Translations under genes and position numbers: made by a program
DNA from: Candidatus Nitronereus thalassa
Lineage (GTDB): Bacteria > Nitrospirota > Nitrospiria > Nitrospirales > UBA8639
Direction: 5' to 3'
Length of the DNA stretch: 64,000 nucleotides
Assembly (NCBI RefSeq): GCF_032191465.1
Contig: NZ_JAQOUE010000002.1
Span: 1 to 64,000 of the forward strand
Notes under the pieces: model-generated
What the model was told of the DNA's origin: nothing
Database searches by the model: none
Seen by the model: the letters and a program-made list of their open reading frames with translations, nothing else
Part shown: positions 9,354 through 18,525 of the stretch, in pieces
How the letters are laid out: every line of letters begins with the position of its first letter
How positions within the stretch are numbered: position 1 is the stretch's first letter

Positions 9354-9768
9354 ATGGACAGTTCCTACACCATTCCTTATCAGCCAAGAATTCTTCTTGT
9401 TGATGATCATACAATGATACTGGAAAGTCTCCAGGAGTTATTGAAAAACCAATATCATATCGTCGCGACCTGCTCCCAAGGTCATTTGGTCATACAGGAA
9501 GTCTCTCGTCTTAAACCTGACTGCCTCCTTCTTGACATTTCAATGGGTGAAGCAAGTGGTTTTGACATTGCTCGACAATTAAAACAATAACGGCATCACA
9601 CCAAAGTTATCTTTGTGACGATGCATGAAGAGCCAACTTTTGTGCGCGAAGCATTTCAAATTGGCGTGGATGGATATGTGCTTAAACAGAGTGCTCCTTC
9701 GGAACTCCACATGGCAATTGATAATGTCATGAATCATCAACGACACCTTTCAACACACCTACAGTAGA
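9354..9768 (+). pseudogene. NarL-type response regulator, broken by an in-frame TAA and lacking its DNA-binding domain
   Basis: From ATG 9354 (MDSSYTIPYQPRILLVDDH...) a receiver domain is read with the acidic pair DD, the phospho-acceptor aspartate in LLLDISMG, and then ARQLKQ followed by TAA at 9588-9590. The same frame continues at once with RHHTKVIFVTMHEEPTFVREAF and GYVLKQSAPSEL, the expected second half of the receiver, and stops at 9768. A single change (for example CAA to TAA) explains the break. The LuxR-type helix-turn-helix found in the paralogues at 22876-23520 and 27622-28281 is absent; only a decayed linker can be traced after 9768. Confidence 0.85.
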
Positions 9769-10238
9769 TATGCGAAAATGCACCTGAACTTTATATTTTT
9801 TCTCCCCAACATAGCCCGACAATTGATTCGAACAAAACGAAGCATCGGACTTGAAGATTTCTGCCGTCGGTGAAAACCGAAGGCCATCTACTATCTGTCG
9901 CAACCATCAGCGCTCTTCTCATTCGCGGGAACCCACCATACAAAGATTTTGAGCATTTTTTTCAATGAAAATTCATCGAATAAAAACGTTGGTGGACATT
10001 TAAAGAATAGACATCACGTTTTTGTCTATCGAAACGATCTTGTACTTCTCGTATGATAAAAATATGCATTTTGAATGAAGGAGAATTTGAAACGCTAATG
10101 GCCTTTAGCTTAAAGAAGGGACTTAAACCTACACAGATATAACCTCAACGTATGAGGGTTCGTTTAAAAATGAGGCCCGGTTGTTCTTGAGGCCAAACAA
10201 TCACAATATCGATTAGATCGTAAGAGGAGGAAACTGAG
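9769..10238. other. 470-bp region after the pseudogene, probably decayed
   Basis: No open frame of useful length and no recognised signal. The first part follows in frame from the dead regulator (CENAPELYIFSPQH...) and may be a remnant of its linker and output domain. Confidence 0.4.
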
Positions 10239-10574
10239 ATGATCAGAAAAATAAAGAACAGTGCAAAAACCATCTGCATGGGAATTGCCTTTCTAGGCCT
10301 GATTGGATTGGATGCATCCTTTGCAGGACACGGAGATACCCTCCCTCAGGCACACTCAGAATCGTCAGCAAGTAGGATTGTCTTTGGAACAGTGGATGAT
10401 GTTGCAAGAAATCTCGTAAAAGTAAACAAAGACAAAACGGAGGGCATTACACCTCGATACATCGACTTGAGTGAAGTGAAAAAAAATGAGGTCTTACAAA
10501 AAGGAGATAGAATCAAAATGAAGGTGAGCAATCATAATATTGTCACAGATTATTGGGTTGTGACGAGTAAATAA
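10239..10574 (+). CDS. Small exported protein of unknown function
   Basis: 111 residues with an excellent ribosome site (AGAGGAGG) before ATG. The N-terminus is a clear signal peptide (basic MIRKIKNSAK, hydrophobic GIAFLGLIGL, cleavage near SFAG). The mature part is 85 residues, rich in lysine and beta-strand residues: IVFGTVDDVARNLVKV, then a loop, then VLQKGDRIKMKVSNHNIV. That two-strand plus KGDRI pattern resembles the small OB-like exported proteins at 15835-16185 and 29844-30551 in this window, although overall identity is low. The predicted location is the periplasm. Function is unknown. Confidence 0.75.
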   Translation: MIRKIKNSAKTICMGIAFLGLIGLDASFAGHGDTLPQAHSESSASRIVFGTVDDVARNLVKVNKDKTEGITPRYIDLSEVKKNEVLQKGDRIKMKVSNHNIVTDYWVVTSK

Positions 10575-10617
10575 TCTAGGCAAACAACAAACGTCCATAG
10601 TCATAAAAACCAAGCAA

Positions 10618-10821
10618 CATTACCAATATACCGAAAGAGATGAGCCTGATGTCTTTTCCAAAGATGAAACGCTTTACTATGATCATCAGGACTTCGCTCA
10701 TGACCGCTTTGGGTATACGAAGCAACGATTCAAAAAAATAGGCAAGCACGATCAAATACTCGAAATCTATGTCGACGCACCAAATGTAAACTTCTTAACA
10801 ACCGAGACACACAAGGAGTAG
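10618..10821 (+). pseudogene. Fragment of a paralogue of the 29844-30551 exported protein
   Basis: A 68-codon frame without start codon reads YTERDEPDVFSKDETLYY, then DFAHDRFGYTKQRFKK. This closely matches the middle of the intact protein encoded at 29844-30551 (YRERDEPDVFSEDDTLYY, then AFARDRFGYAKQRFKK). The signal peptide and the C-terminal half are missing, and after KKIG the sequence no longer matches. It is best read as a partial duplicate left between the 10239 gene and the PRC-barrel gene. Confidence 0.8.
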
Positions 10822-10829
10822 TTGGGCAA

Positions 10830-11582
10830 ATGTTACGGAATATCAATGCCATGATCGGTCACAGCCTCGAAGCGTCAGATGGAAATATCGGCTGCAGCTC
10901 GGACTTTTTGTTCGACGACCGAGACTGGGTGATCCGATATATGGTTGCCGATACTCAGAAATGGCTTCCGGGGAGAAAGGTGCTGATTGCCTCGTCGGCG
11001 CTCATGGAACCAGACTGGGACCAAAAGTGCTTTCCCGTGGAACTCACCAAGCAACAAATCAAGGACAGTCCCCCGCTCGATGAACATGCACCGGTGTCTC
11101 GCGAATATGAAATACTCTTTCATAAATATTATGGCTATCCCAATTATTGGGAAATGCCATTATTCGGAGGGTCTTATCCCGGTATGAGCCTTGGACCGAG
11201 CCTTCAAGAACCACACTGGAGTGAAGACATGGCAGCGGATTATCAACATGCCAAGGAAAATTCGCTGCGCTCGGTGTTGGAGGTCATTGGGTATGGCATT
11301 CAAGCTCAAGACAGTCAAGTGGGGGAGGTTAAGGATTTTATCATTGATGATCTGTCCTGGACCATCCGCTGGTTGGTTGTAGACACTCGAAAATTTTTAC
11401 CTGGCCCCAAGGCTCTCGTGGCACCAGTTCGGGTCGATTCTATTGCTTGGGCAGAAAACGACGTTCAAGTAAATCTTTCAGTTGACCAAATCAAAACTTG
11501 TCCAGAGTTCGATCCAACCATTCCCATTACCCAAGAGTATGAGAACAGACTGGCTGAACATTACGCCCAGCCAAGGAACTGA
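10830..11582 (+). CDS. Protein with two PRC-barrel domains
   Basis: 250 residues. Two similar units of about 75 residues are visible: the first (about 1-75) reads LRNINAMIGHSLEASDGNIG, then FDDRDWVIRYMVADTQKWLPG; the second (about 142-215) reads LRSVLEVIGYGIQAQDSQVG, then IDDLSWTIRWLVVDTRKFLPG. Each ends in a conserved V-S-VDQIK-type segment followed by acidic, proline-containing linker. PRC-barrels are small beta-barrels found in ribosome maturation and photosynthetic reaction centre proteins and in many stress-induced bacterial proteins of unknown role. No signal peptide, so probably cytoplasmic. A second PRC-barrel protein lies at 55013-56089. Confidence 0.85.
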   Translation: MLRNINAMIGHSLEASDGNIGCSSDFLFDDRDWVIRYMVADTQKWLPGRKVLIASSALMEPDWDQKCFPVELTKQQIKDSPPLDEHAPVSREYEILFHKYYGYPNYWEMPLFGGSYPGMSLGPSLQEPHWSEDMAADYQHAKENSLRSVLEVIGYGIQAQDSQVGEVKDFIIDDLSWTIRWLVVDTRKFLPGPKALVAPVRVDSIAWAENDVQVNLSVDQIKTCPEFDPTIPITQEYENRLAEHYAQPRN

Positions 11583-11659
11583 AAAGTTGAAATTTCATTT
11601 ATCCAGGTCACAGTTGTTCTTTCCAATAACCTTTAGCTTAGAGAGAAAGGGAGATTCTA

Positions 11660-11947
11660 ATGAGTGAAAAAGAAGCCTATCAACAAAAACTAGAAGGAAA
11701 GCTCGACGAGTGGAAAGCCGACATTGACAAACTCAAGGCAAAAGCAGAGCAAGCTAGTGCCGATGCAAAGGTCGAATTGGAAAAACAGGTGAACGATTTA
11801 CGAGGCAGACAAGAGACAGCAAAGACAAAGCTGAACGAGTTACGCCAAGCTGGGGATGAGGTATGGGAAAAACTTAAAGGAGAAGCGGAAAAGACATGGA
11901 ATGATCTGGGTGAGGCTGTAAAAACTGCCTCATCGAAATTTAAATGA
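11660..11947 (+). CDS. Coiled-coil stress protein, sll1863-like
   Basis: 95 residues, almost entirely alpha-helical and highly charged with heptad-like spacing (LEGKLDEWKADIDKLKAKAEQA, then LEKQVNDLRGRQETAKTKLNEL). It resembles the short sll1863-type stress-response proteins that are induced by salt or oxidative stress; the match is by composition and pattern, not by a catalytic motif. GAGAGAAAGGGAG precedes the ATG. The C-terminus (VKTASSKFK) is basic. It lies between a PRC-barrel gene and a PstS-like gene on the same strand and may be co-transcribed with them. Confidence 0.75.
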   Translation: MSEKEAYQQKLEGKLDEWKADIDKLKAKAEQASADAKVELEKQVNDLRGRQETAKTKLNELRQAGDEVWEKLKGEAEKTWNDLGEAVKTASSKFK

Positions 11948-11950
11948 TGG

Positions 11951-13009
11951 ATGCTTTGCGTATTTTTTATGTCGAGTGTTTTCCGTTGGATTGTTTTTGG
12001 TCTTAGCTTCATTGCGATGGCGGGAAGTTTTAGTGGCCCCCTCACTTTAGCACAAATCAGCTCATCGGTTGGAAACGATCTTTTATCAGAAAACGACCAA
12101 CCTCTCTTATCCCTTCCAACATTTCAACCTACCAGATCATTTGTTCCCAACGTGCCTATTACAGCAATCGGGAGCACCAGCACAATCCATTTGGTAGAAG
12201 ACCTTGTCGAATCGGCACAAAATTCGCAGCCAGGGCTACTGATAAAAGTACGCAGTGTGAATGTTGCCGTCACCCCAGAATGGTGGAACCTCACTGATTT
12301 CCCCACAATAGCAATCTTCTCGGGACCCATAGCCGATGAACACCTAGCGACGTTTCAAAGACAGCGACATGCCTTTCCCCTTCACCTCAGTATTGGCATT
12401 GACGCCATGATCATCGTGACACACAAGACCAACCCGATTTCCGAACGTGGCCTGACACTGGCTCAGATCGATGCCATATTTTCAATGACTCGAAACCGCG
12501 GCCACAGTCCCGTACATTTATGGAGAGACATTGACTTGAACGGTGCTTGGAAGCAGCGTCCGATTAATATCATTGGGCAGGATGCGTCATCCAGTTATTT
12601 TCGGAATTTCATACGACATGCGCTGAAAGAAGGAGACTTCAAACACCAGGTCATACGCCTTCCAAATTCAGCTTCCGTGGTGAAGGAGGTAAGCCGCGAC
12701 AAATATGCGATTGGTTATACAAGCAAGAGCGCACTGACAACAAAAGTTAAGATTGTCCCTTTGAAGTCTCGCATGAATTCGGATTTTATTGTTCCTACTT
12801 TTCAACAGGTTCAGGGAGATCACTACCCTCTTCTGGTGACACTTTCACTCTATAGTGATGCCAATTCCAATGAGCCTCTCGACCCAACAGTCCAAGAACT
12901 TCTAGACTTCATATTGAGCCGACAAGGACAAGAAGTGCTTTTGCAGAGAGGGTACACCCCTCTCACTCCTCAGCAGATTCAACAGGAACGCAGTAAGATC
13001 AGGAATTGA
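11951..13009 (+). CDS. PstS-like periplasmic binding protein
   Basis: About 352 residues (346 if ATG 11969 is used). An N-terminal hydrophobic segment ending near LTLAQ is a signal peptide. The core has features of the PBP-like/PstS fold: DAMIIVTHKTNPI, GLTLAQIDAIFSMTR, the ligand-loop region INIIGQDASSSYFRNF, then SVVKEVSRDKYAIGYTS. Proteins of this group bind phosphate or related anions. No ABC permease or ATPase genes are adjacent, so it may act alone, for example as a sensor or scavenging protein. The gene begins 4 bp after the previous stop. Confidence 0.82.
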   Translation: MLCVFFMSSVFRWIVFGLSFIAMAGSFSGPLTLAQISSSVGNDLLSENDQPLLSLPTFQPTRSFVPNVPITAIGSTSTIHLVEDLVESAQNSQPGLLIKVRSVNVAVTPEWWNLTDFPTIAIFSGPIADEHLATFQRQRHAFPLHLSIGIDAMIIVTHKTNPISERGLTLAQIDAIFSMTRNRGHSPVHLWRDIDLNGAWKQRPINIIGQDASSSYFRNFIRHALKEGDFKHQVIRLPNSASVVKEVSRDKYAIGYTSKSALTTKVKIVPLKSRMNSDFIVPTFQQVQGDHYPLLVTLSLYSDANSNEPLDPTVQELLDFILSRQGQEVLLQRGYTPLTPQQIQQERSKIRN

Positions 13010-13123
13010 AAAAAGATATCCGCCACAAGAAATCGAGAATAGCGATATTTAACACCCCTCCCCCATTGTTTACCCCTCTGTGCCGCCTTTGGTGAAGTGC
13101 CCATTTTCACGCAAAGGTTGATT

Positions 13124-15619
13124 CTACACAGATGTCGAGGTTTTATACCCTAGAGGTCGAAACAGGACAAAGAGGAGAGGAAGGAGAGTCAGATCAACCA
13201 ATAACGCGGAGACCATAGCAAATCCCGTCAAGAGGCCAAAGTAAACCGTCGGAACAAACTCTGACAAAGCCAGGATAGAAAACCCAAGAGTAATCGTGAG
13301 CGACGTATAATGCATGGCGCGACCGATACTTTTATGAGCCCGCCGAACCGAAGCCCAATAATCTCCGTCTTTTTGAAACTCGGTCTTATATCGATGGACA
13401 TAATGTATCGTATCATCCACCGCAATACCCACGCTGATGGCAGCAATTGTAATCGTCATAATGTCTAAAGGAATCTTAAACCAGCCCATGATACCCAGGA
13501 CTAATGCAGCCGCCAGCGAGTTCGGAATAATGGCAATAGTCGCCACTTTGACCGATCGGAACAAGATCATAAACATGACAAATATAGCGATAAAGACGAA
13601 CCCAAGCGTAACAATTTGAGAACGAAACAGACTCTGGAGCATATTGTTATATAACACCATCATCCCAGTAAGCTGCACCTGGTTATTGTTCAAACCGAAT
13701 TCTTCAACGAAATGGTTACGGATTTTTTTTAATAATTCCTGTCGATTCAAGGATGTGTCCGATTCATACACTCGCACACTGAAACGAAGTTGATCGCCTT
13801 CCTCCGAAAAGTACGGTTCGATGAGAGTTTCATTCATATTTTGGGGTAGGCGGTTATACAATACGGAGAGGAACAAATCATCAAGAGGCCCGTCGCGTTT
13901 CAATCGTTGCAACATCGTGAATGCGGTATGCAGTGACAGCACCTTTCCCGTATCCGATAAGTTGTCCAAATATGCATGCATGTTGGCGATATCGTCGAGC
14001 TTGAATGAATTGAACCAATAGCTGGAATTGGTAATGCCCGCATTGCCTGTGGTTTCATCCGCAAATGGATCGTTCGTGATATCCGGTTCCTGCTCTGCTT
14101 GCCAATCGTTAGGTGCATCAATGATGACATCGAGGGGTGTCGTTCCCCCGAGTTTTTGATCGATTAATTCCATCCCCTGGTAAATTTCCGTGGATTCCTT
14201 GTAGTAGTCGATGAAACGGTTTTGTACGCTCAAGCGACTCATGCCAACAACACAGACCACGGCCAACATAGCGCAGATGAGCAACGTCGATTTACTATAG
14301 GTTCGAATGCCTTGGGCAAGAAATCCTGTAAAGGTTTCAGTAAAATCTCGACGTGAAGCGGCCTTGCCAGGAGAGAACAGCATTAAGGCCGCGGGAAACG
14401 CTGTAAAGGCCAAAACAAAGGCGATCATAATACCAATGACCATCATCCACCCAAAGTCGATCACCGGACGAATATCGCTGAAGACCAACGAGCCGAACGC
14501 CACCATGGTCGTGAGCGCTGTATACACACAGGGCATCACCTTCGTACGGATGGTTTCTTTGACCAAGAACCGTTGATCCTTATGAGGATGCTCTTCGTGC
14601 AATTCACGATAGCGGACAATCAGATGAACCAAGAGAGACAGGGTAATGATGAGCAATAAAGAAAGGAAGTTTGAAGAGACGACTGTAACTCGCCAATCGA
14701 GAAACCCTAAAAAGCCAATCATGATGAGCCCTGTCACCAAGCAAATCATCAGGGAGAGGATAACCCAACGGGGGTTCCGAAAGGCTATAGTCAAGATAAT
14801 AATGATAAACCCCAACACACCGGCGCCAAACACTTTCAGGTCGTGGCGGATAAAGGCTATTGAGTCTGCCACGATCATTGGGACACCTCCCAAATGCAAC
14901 TCAGCCATGCCTTTATGACGATCCATGATTGAACGGATCGTCGCAATATCCTCAGCTTGTTGATCTAACCGTTCTGAGGTATAGGCGTTGAACCTCCTGG
15001 AGACCGTTGCCAGCTCTCTAGTCTCCTTCTCTGAAAGTTTCAACTGAAGCCGTTTTTCGCGTAACTGGTTCCGTTTATTGAGGAGGTCATAATAGATTTT
15101 GTCCCGATCAAAACTGATTTGAAGTGCCGTCGTGCTTCCATCAGGACTGATCAACAGATTTCGGTACAAAGGACTCGAGAGGAATTCGCGACGGGCGAGA
15201 GTCGGATCGGTCGTTGGATCTTCCAAAGTTGGGGCACCTTCGCTCAGTTCCGAAAGGGTCAATGGAGGACTTTGAATCAGTGGGACATCCAGAATGCTGG
15301 TGACAGAAGCAATTCGCGGTAAGGCATCAAGGGAATCTCGTAATTGAGTCAGGTCGTCTAACACCGAGGACTGAAAAAGGGACTGTTCAGGCGAGTATGT
15401 CAGAATCAAATAATCATCAGATCCATATCGAGCGCGAATTGATCGGTAGTCGCGAAGAGCCTCATCATTTTCCAACACCAAGGAGTCCGCAGAGGCATCC
15501 AGTTTAAAGTCAAAGGCGAAATTCCCGAAAACGGCGGCAAGCAAGCCAACGACCAGCAAGGTCACCACAGGCCTTGCGAGTACCAATTTGTCATAGACGC
15601 CAATGGAAGAAAATGACAT
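13124..15619 (-). CDS. RND/MMPL family membrane exporter
   Basis: 831 residues with about 12 membrane helices arranged as two halves, each one helix, a large periplasmic loop, then five helices. The N-terminal half has LASRPVVTLL-type entry and DASADSLVLENDEALRDYR, typical of the hydrophobe/amphiphile exporter group. The second half has the MTITIAAISVGIAVDDTIHYVHRYKTE motif, with the acidic residues used for proton coupling. The first half has the matching LLLIITLSLLVHLIVRYRE. Substrates of this MMPL-like group are usually lipids or hydrophobic compounds; which one here is unknown. No membrane-fusion or outer-membrane partner is next to it. It converges with the PstS-like gene. Confidence 0.85.
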   Translation of the reverse strand: MSFSSIGVYDKLVLARPVVTLLVVGLLAAVFGNFAFDFKLDASADSLVLENDEALRDYRSIRARYGSDDYLILTYSPEQSLFQSSVLDDLTQLRDSLDALPRIASVTSILDVPLIQSPPLTLSELSEGAPTLEDPTTDPTLARREFLSSPLYRNLLISPDGSTTALQISFDRDKIYYDLLNKRNQLREKRLQLKLSEKETRELATVSRRFNAYTSERLDQQAEDIATIRSIMDRHKGMAELHLGGVPMIVADSIAFIRHDLKVFGAGVLGFIIIILTIAFRNPRWVILSLMICLVTGLIMIGFLGFLDWRVTVVSSNFLSLLLIITLSLLVHLIVRYRELHEEHPHKDQRFLVKETIRTKVMPCVYTALTTMVAFGSLVFSDIRPVIDFGWMMVIGIMIAFVLAFTAFPAALMLFSPGKAASRRDFTETFTGFLAQGIRTYSKSTLLICAMLAVVCVVGMSRLSVQNRFIDYYKESTEIYQGMELIDQKLGGTTPLDVIIDAPNDWQAEQEPDITNDPFADETTGNAGITNSSYWFNSFKLDDIANMHAYLDNLSDTGKVLSLHTAFTMLQRLKRDGPLDDLFLSVLYNRLPQNMNETLIEPYFSEEGDQLRFSVRVYESDTSLNRQELLKKIRNHFVEEFGLNNNQVQLTGMMVLYNNMLQSLFRSQIVTLGFVFIAIFVMFMILFRSVKVATIAIIPNSLAAALVLGIMGWFKIPLDIMTITIAAISVGIAVDDTIHYVHRYKTEFQKDGDYWASVRRAHKSIGRAMHYTSLTITLGFSILALSEFVPTVYFGLLTGFAMVSALLVDLTLLPLLFVLFRPLGYKTSTSV

Positions 15620-15738
15620 AAAAGGAAGTGAAAAAGTTTTTAAAAATCAGGTGCCGGACCTGATGAACAAAGAGTTTCAAGATTTGGAGGCTTTTCGGTG
15701 AGATACAATTACTACAGGTGAAGGATCCATGGCCGCTC

Positions 15739-15802
15739 AGAAAAAAGGAATGGCAAGTGACACCTCATTGTTTTATGCCTAACGTAGCCATTCCATTTTT
15801 CT
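15739..15802 (-). terminator. Intrinsic terminator after the 15835-16185 gene
   Basis: The arms 15739-15754 and 15787-15802 pair over 16 positions with one mismatch, around a loop of 32 nt. Read on the minus strand the second arm ends in a run of T (ATTCCTTTTTTCT), as expected for a Rho-independent terminator. The large loop weakens the call. Confidence 0.5.
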
Positions 15803-15834
15803 GGACATCCCGTTGTGCTAAAACAGCGATGAGA

Positions 15835-16185
15835 TTACCGCCGCAGTTGCCCTTCCAAATGGACAACAGACGTGGTAATGCCCTCAGGTGATACCACGGC
15901 CTCGATGTGTTCGCCGACCTTAAAATCATTGGCATTTTTATGGCTGTTCAATGGCATGGGAATTCGTAGAATTTTTCCGGTGTTTCTGCTCTTGATCACC
16001 AATGTTTGTTCCTCAACTTCGACAATTTTACCTTCCTTGACTCCCGAGGCCACCGCTGCATCAGAATTTTGGTCTTGCATTGTCCCACCGTAGGCGGGAA
16101 ACATGCCGAAGAGTAACAACATTAACGAGCAAGCAGAAAGCGCAATGACGCCTGGCTTGACCCTACAACGATTTTTTCGTCTCAT
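15835..16185 (-). CDS. Small exported OB-like protein of unknown function
   Basis: 116 residues with GAAAGGAGAGC before ATG. Basic start and a hydrophobic core (VIALSACSLMLLLFGMF), with cleavage near AYGG, give a signal peptide. The mature part has a short beta-barrel-like pattern: GKIVEVEEQTLVIKSRNTGKILRIPM, then FKVGEHIEAVVSPEG. This resembles small OB-fold domains that carry a V-x-G-D/E hairpin. It shares this pattern with 10239-10574 and with the C-terminal part of 29844-30551. The predicted location is the periplasm. Function is unknown. Confidence 0.72.
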   Translation of the reverse strand: MRRKNRCRVKPGVIALSACSLMLLLFGMFPAYGGTMQDQNSDAAVASGVKEGKIVEVEEQTLVIKSRNTGKILRIPMPLNSHKNANDFKVGEHIEAVVSPEGITTSVVHLEGQLRR

Positions 16186-16516
16186 GGTGCTCTCCTTTCA
16201 ACTTTTATTAATTAGTTTGTTGATAATCTATACTATCGAGGATTGATCTTGACCTGTTCTTGCCTGCGCCACAACAGACTTTTTTCAAAACCATGAAAAG
16301 CTTTTGTCCACTGACACAAGGCAAAGTTTTACCCTAGAGCGAAGTACCACTGACTCCTTGGCACACCTCGTATGAAACGCACGATAATGTATAATTCCGC
16401 AGGCTACCGAGTCTTTTAGTGTCCGTCAGCCACAGACATTATGGGCACACTACTATTCTCTATGGCAGTTCCTCGGTCATGCCCTCAGCTTGAATTTGAT
16501 AACCTGAGTTGAGCAA
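16186..16516. other. 330-bp gap
   Basis: Contains the upstream region of the 15835-16185 gene. No open frame with a ribosome site, no CCAGGGTTTTT box and no strong hairpin was seen. Confidence 0.4.
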
Positions 16517-16765
16517 TTAGGTTTTTATGGCTAGAGCTTCAAGCCCATCAAACACCTCCTGAAGCATATGAGATGTCCATTCTGGCGGAGCTCCAGCACG
16601 CCATGGCCCCACAGGTTTTTGATCATGATGAAGCTGACGATGGAAGAACCCACGGTCTTTTCCTAGCACGACTTTGTACTTGTGCCCGTTAGGGGAATCG
16701 ACGACTTGCCGAAGCTTTCGTGTCGGTTTCATGCTGCTCTCATCTTCCAAAAATCGGTGTTGCAT
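16517..16765 (-). CDS. Small hypothetical protein
   Basis: The longest frame begins at 16849, but ATG at 16765 (MQHRFLEDESSMK...) has AAAGGAGAG upstream, giving 82 residues. Features are a basic middle (PTRKLRQVVDSPNGHKYKVVLGKDRG), a histidine-rich stretch (FFHRQLHHDQK) and a C-terminal helix (HMLQEVFDGLEALAIKT). No signal peptide. I do not recognise a family. The neighbour upstream is a cupin on the same strand, about 150 bp away. Confidence 0.6.
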   Translation of the reverse strand: MQHRFLEDESSMKPTRKLRQVVDSPNGHKYKVVLGKDRGFFHRQLHHDQKPVGPWRAGAPPEWTSHMLQEVFDGLEALAIKT

Positions 16766-16911
16766 ACTTTTTCTCTCCTTTCCTAAATATGCCTTTTCCA
16801 GACTACCATAGTTCACAAAGCCGGCCGCATGAGATGAATGAGGGAACATCTATTAATAGTTCAAACAGGAAATACTTTCCAAACCTTCACAAAAATCAGC
16901 AGGTTGCGCGC

Positions 16912-17271
16912 TTAAGAAGGAATTTGGATCTCATCCCGACCATGAACCTGAGCAGGTGGATGCGTGGCCTCGACTGCTGTAAAGGTTTCCAAAACCGTAT
17001 AGCTATGACTTGAACCTTTTGGGACCACCCAACAATCGCCAGGATCGAGCAGAATAGTTTGACCTTCGAGCTGTAGCTCTGCTCGACCTTGAAGCACATA
17101 ACCCACGGTTTCATAATCCCGCTGTGTGGGTGATTGAGGCTGTCCACATGGCTCATGTTCCCATAACCGCATCGCGATGGTCTTGCCAGAAGCGAGATAT
17201 GTTTGTCCCAAGGGGCCTTTGGGTGAATGGTGAGCACTCACTTTTTGTACAGACGAATCAGCCATAATCAT
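16912..17271 (-). CDS. Cupin-domain protein
   Basis: 119 residues (117 if the ATG at 17265 is used). Cupin motif 1 is degenerate (PTQRDYETVGYVLQGRAELQLEGQ) and motif 2 reads LLDPGDCWVVPKGSSHSYTV, giving the conserved G-D, P-G and H of the small beta-barrel. The His in PKGSSHSYTV and the Glu in DYETVGY could bind a metal; a second histidine normally in motif 1 is not obvious, so catalysis is uncertain. The C-terminus has ATHPPAQVHGRDE. Such single-domain cupins often bind small organic molecules or serve as dioxygenase-like enzymes. A ribosome site (GGAAGGA) precedes the start. Confidence 0.8.
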   Translation of the reverse strand: MIMADSSVQKVSAHHSPKGPLGQTYLASGKTIAMRLWEHEPCGQPQSPTQRDYETVGYVLQGRAELQLEGQTILLDPGDCWVVPKGSSHSYTVLETFTAVEATHPPAQVHGRDEIQIPS

Positions 17272-17332
17272 TTATCCTTCCTGATTTCGATATAGTACGA
17301 TGTATTTTCTCGCATGAATCAAAAACTTCCCC

Positions 17333-17728
17333 CTAAGTGGGCATCCCGGGCGGATCTTCATGATCCTCCCCGGCCAAGGCCTCTTCCTCAACAGCTTCCA
17401 ATTCCTCTAACTGGGGGAGAATACCCTGAAGCAACTGCCGCCGTTGTTGAACGGCTTTCATAAATAGATCCTGTGACAATGGTTCTTGAGCCGATTCGGG
17501 CAAATTGACGACCGCTTCCGCTTCGCCCATGACGGCATATTGATACGTTTCCATGTGCGGGTTGGCTTTTCCAAAAGTTTTAGCCAAAAGAGTTTCTGTC
17601 TCTCGGTCGAACTGGGCAAGGGCGTCTTCTTCAATCTCCCCCTGACTAAGGATTTCCAATTGGTTGAGTAACGCATGGAACTGGTCGGTTCGTGAAAGCG
17701 GTGAGAAGGATGCATTGATATTTGCCAT
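17333..17728 (-). CDS. Acidic helical protein of unknown function
   Basis: 131 residues with TAAGGAG before the ATG. The sequence is strongly acidic and mostly helical: FHALLNQLEILSQGEIEEDA, ALAQFDRETETLLAKTF, QQRRQLLQGILPQLEELEAV, then an acidic disordered tail (EEEALAGEDHEDPPGMPT). No signal peptide, membrane helix or catalytic motif. I do not recognise the family; a cytosolic adaptor or chaperone-like role would be speculation. Confidence 0.65.
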   Translation of the reverse strand: MANINASFSPLSRTDQFHALLNQLEILSQGEIEEDALAQFDRETETLLAKTFGKANPHMETYQYAVMGEAEAVVNLPESAQEPLSQDLFMKAVQQRRQLLQGILPQLEELEAVEEEALAGEDHEDPPGMPT

Positions 17729-17991
17729 AAAGAAAACTCCTTACCTTTGGGCTTGAGGCTCGAAGAGCTTAAGATCCCCCATTAACTAAAAAGTCGCGTA
17801 GAAAATAGCTGTTCATGCGGTCAGGATAAATCGAAAGAGAGGGAGCATTGTCTTATTATTTATAGTGCGTGCTCTCACATTCCAGTTTAATGGTTTTAAC
17901 CTCCCACAGCTCCCCATTCTCTGCTAAGGTCGCTGAACCGTCGGCGTCATACCCACCTTTATGATTGCACAATCCCTATAGAGAAACAGAA

Positions 17992-18297
17992 TTAATCTTT
18001 TTCCATTTTAACCGTTTTGCCTGATTTTGCGTCGATGTACACTTCATAAAATTTTCCGTCATCCCCTAAAATCTCCACTTCATAGACGAGTCGGTCCCCT
18101 TCTTTTTCTAGCTCAGCTTCTACTACTTTCCCGGGTTTTTCGTTCACAGCATGAATGACGGCTTTTTGAAGGGTAATTTCTGCTGTGGCGGAAAGATCTC
18201 GTTTGTTCTGTTCGTCGTCCGTGAACATATCGAACAACGCCCAAGAGGGATTGACCCACAGTAAGACCATGCTCACAATTAATATCGATCGTTTCAT
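17992..18297 (-). CDS. Exported PepSY-domain protein
   Basis: 101 residues, AAAGGAGG before ATG. A signal peptide (MKRSILIVSMVLLWVNPSWA) precedes a single PepSY domain: ITLQKAVIHAVNEKPGKVVEAELEKEG, then YEVEILGDDGKFYEVYIDAKSGKTVKMEKD. This is the classical pattern in which a helix is followed by a V-x-V-I...DG...VDA-x-G strand set. PepSY domains are found in protease inhibitors and in envelope-stress or metal-related proteins. A CCAGGGTTTTT-type promoter at 18349-18393 drives it with a leader of about 45 nt. Confidence 0.85.
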   Translation of the reverse strand: MKRSILIVSMVLLWVNPSWALFDMFTDDEQNKRDLSATAEITLQKAVIHAVNEKPGKVVEAELEKEGDRLVYEVEILGDDGKFYEVYIDAKSGKTVKMEKD

Positions 18298-18348
18298 AAA
18301 TCCTCCTTTTGCGAATAAGCCGTGTGATGAATGGTACCTTCTAGAAAG

Positions 18349-18393
18349 ATTCTAACCAATCACCTCCCACCGAACACCTGGAAAAAACCCTGG
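18349..18393 (-). promoter_or_regulatory. CCAGGGTTTTT-type promoter for the PepSY gene
   Basis: Minus strand: CCAGGGTTTTTTCC, AG, 23 bp, TAGAAT (18354-18349). CCAG is repeated 12 bp downstream of the first CCAG, giving a direct repeat within the box. Confidence 0.75.
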
Positions 18394-18525
18394 AGGCAGC
18401 TTTTAAAGAAGATTCGGTCCACTACTTGGACTCTTTGCCTTCCGAGGGCCGCTGTAAGGACGATTTCAGCCGGAGCAACGAACCTTCTCGAGACCATGTC
18501 ACCCTGGTAGTGGAAATCTACCGAT

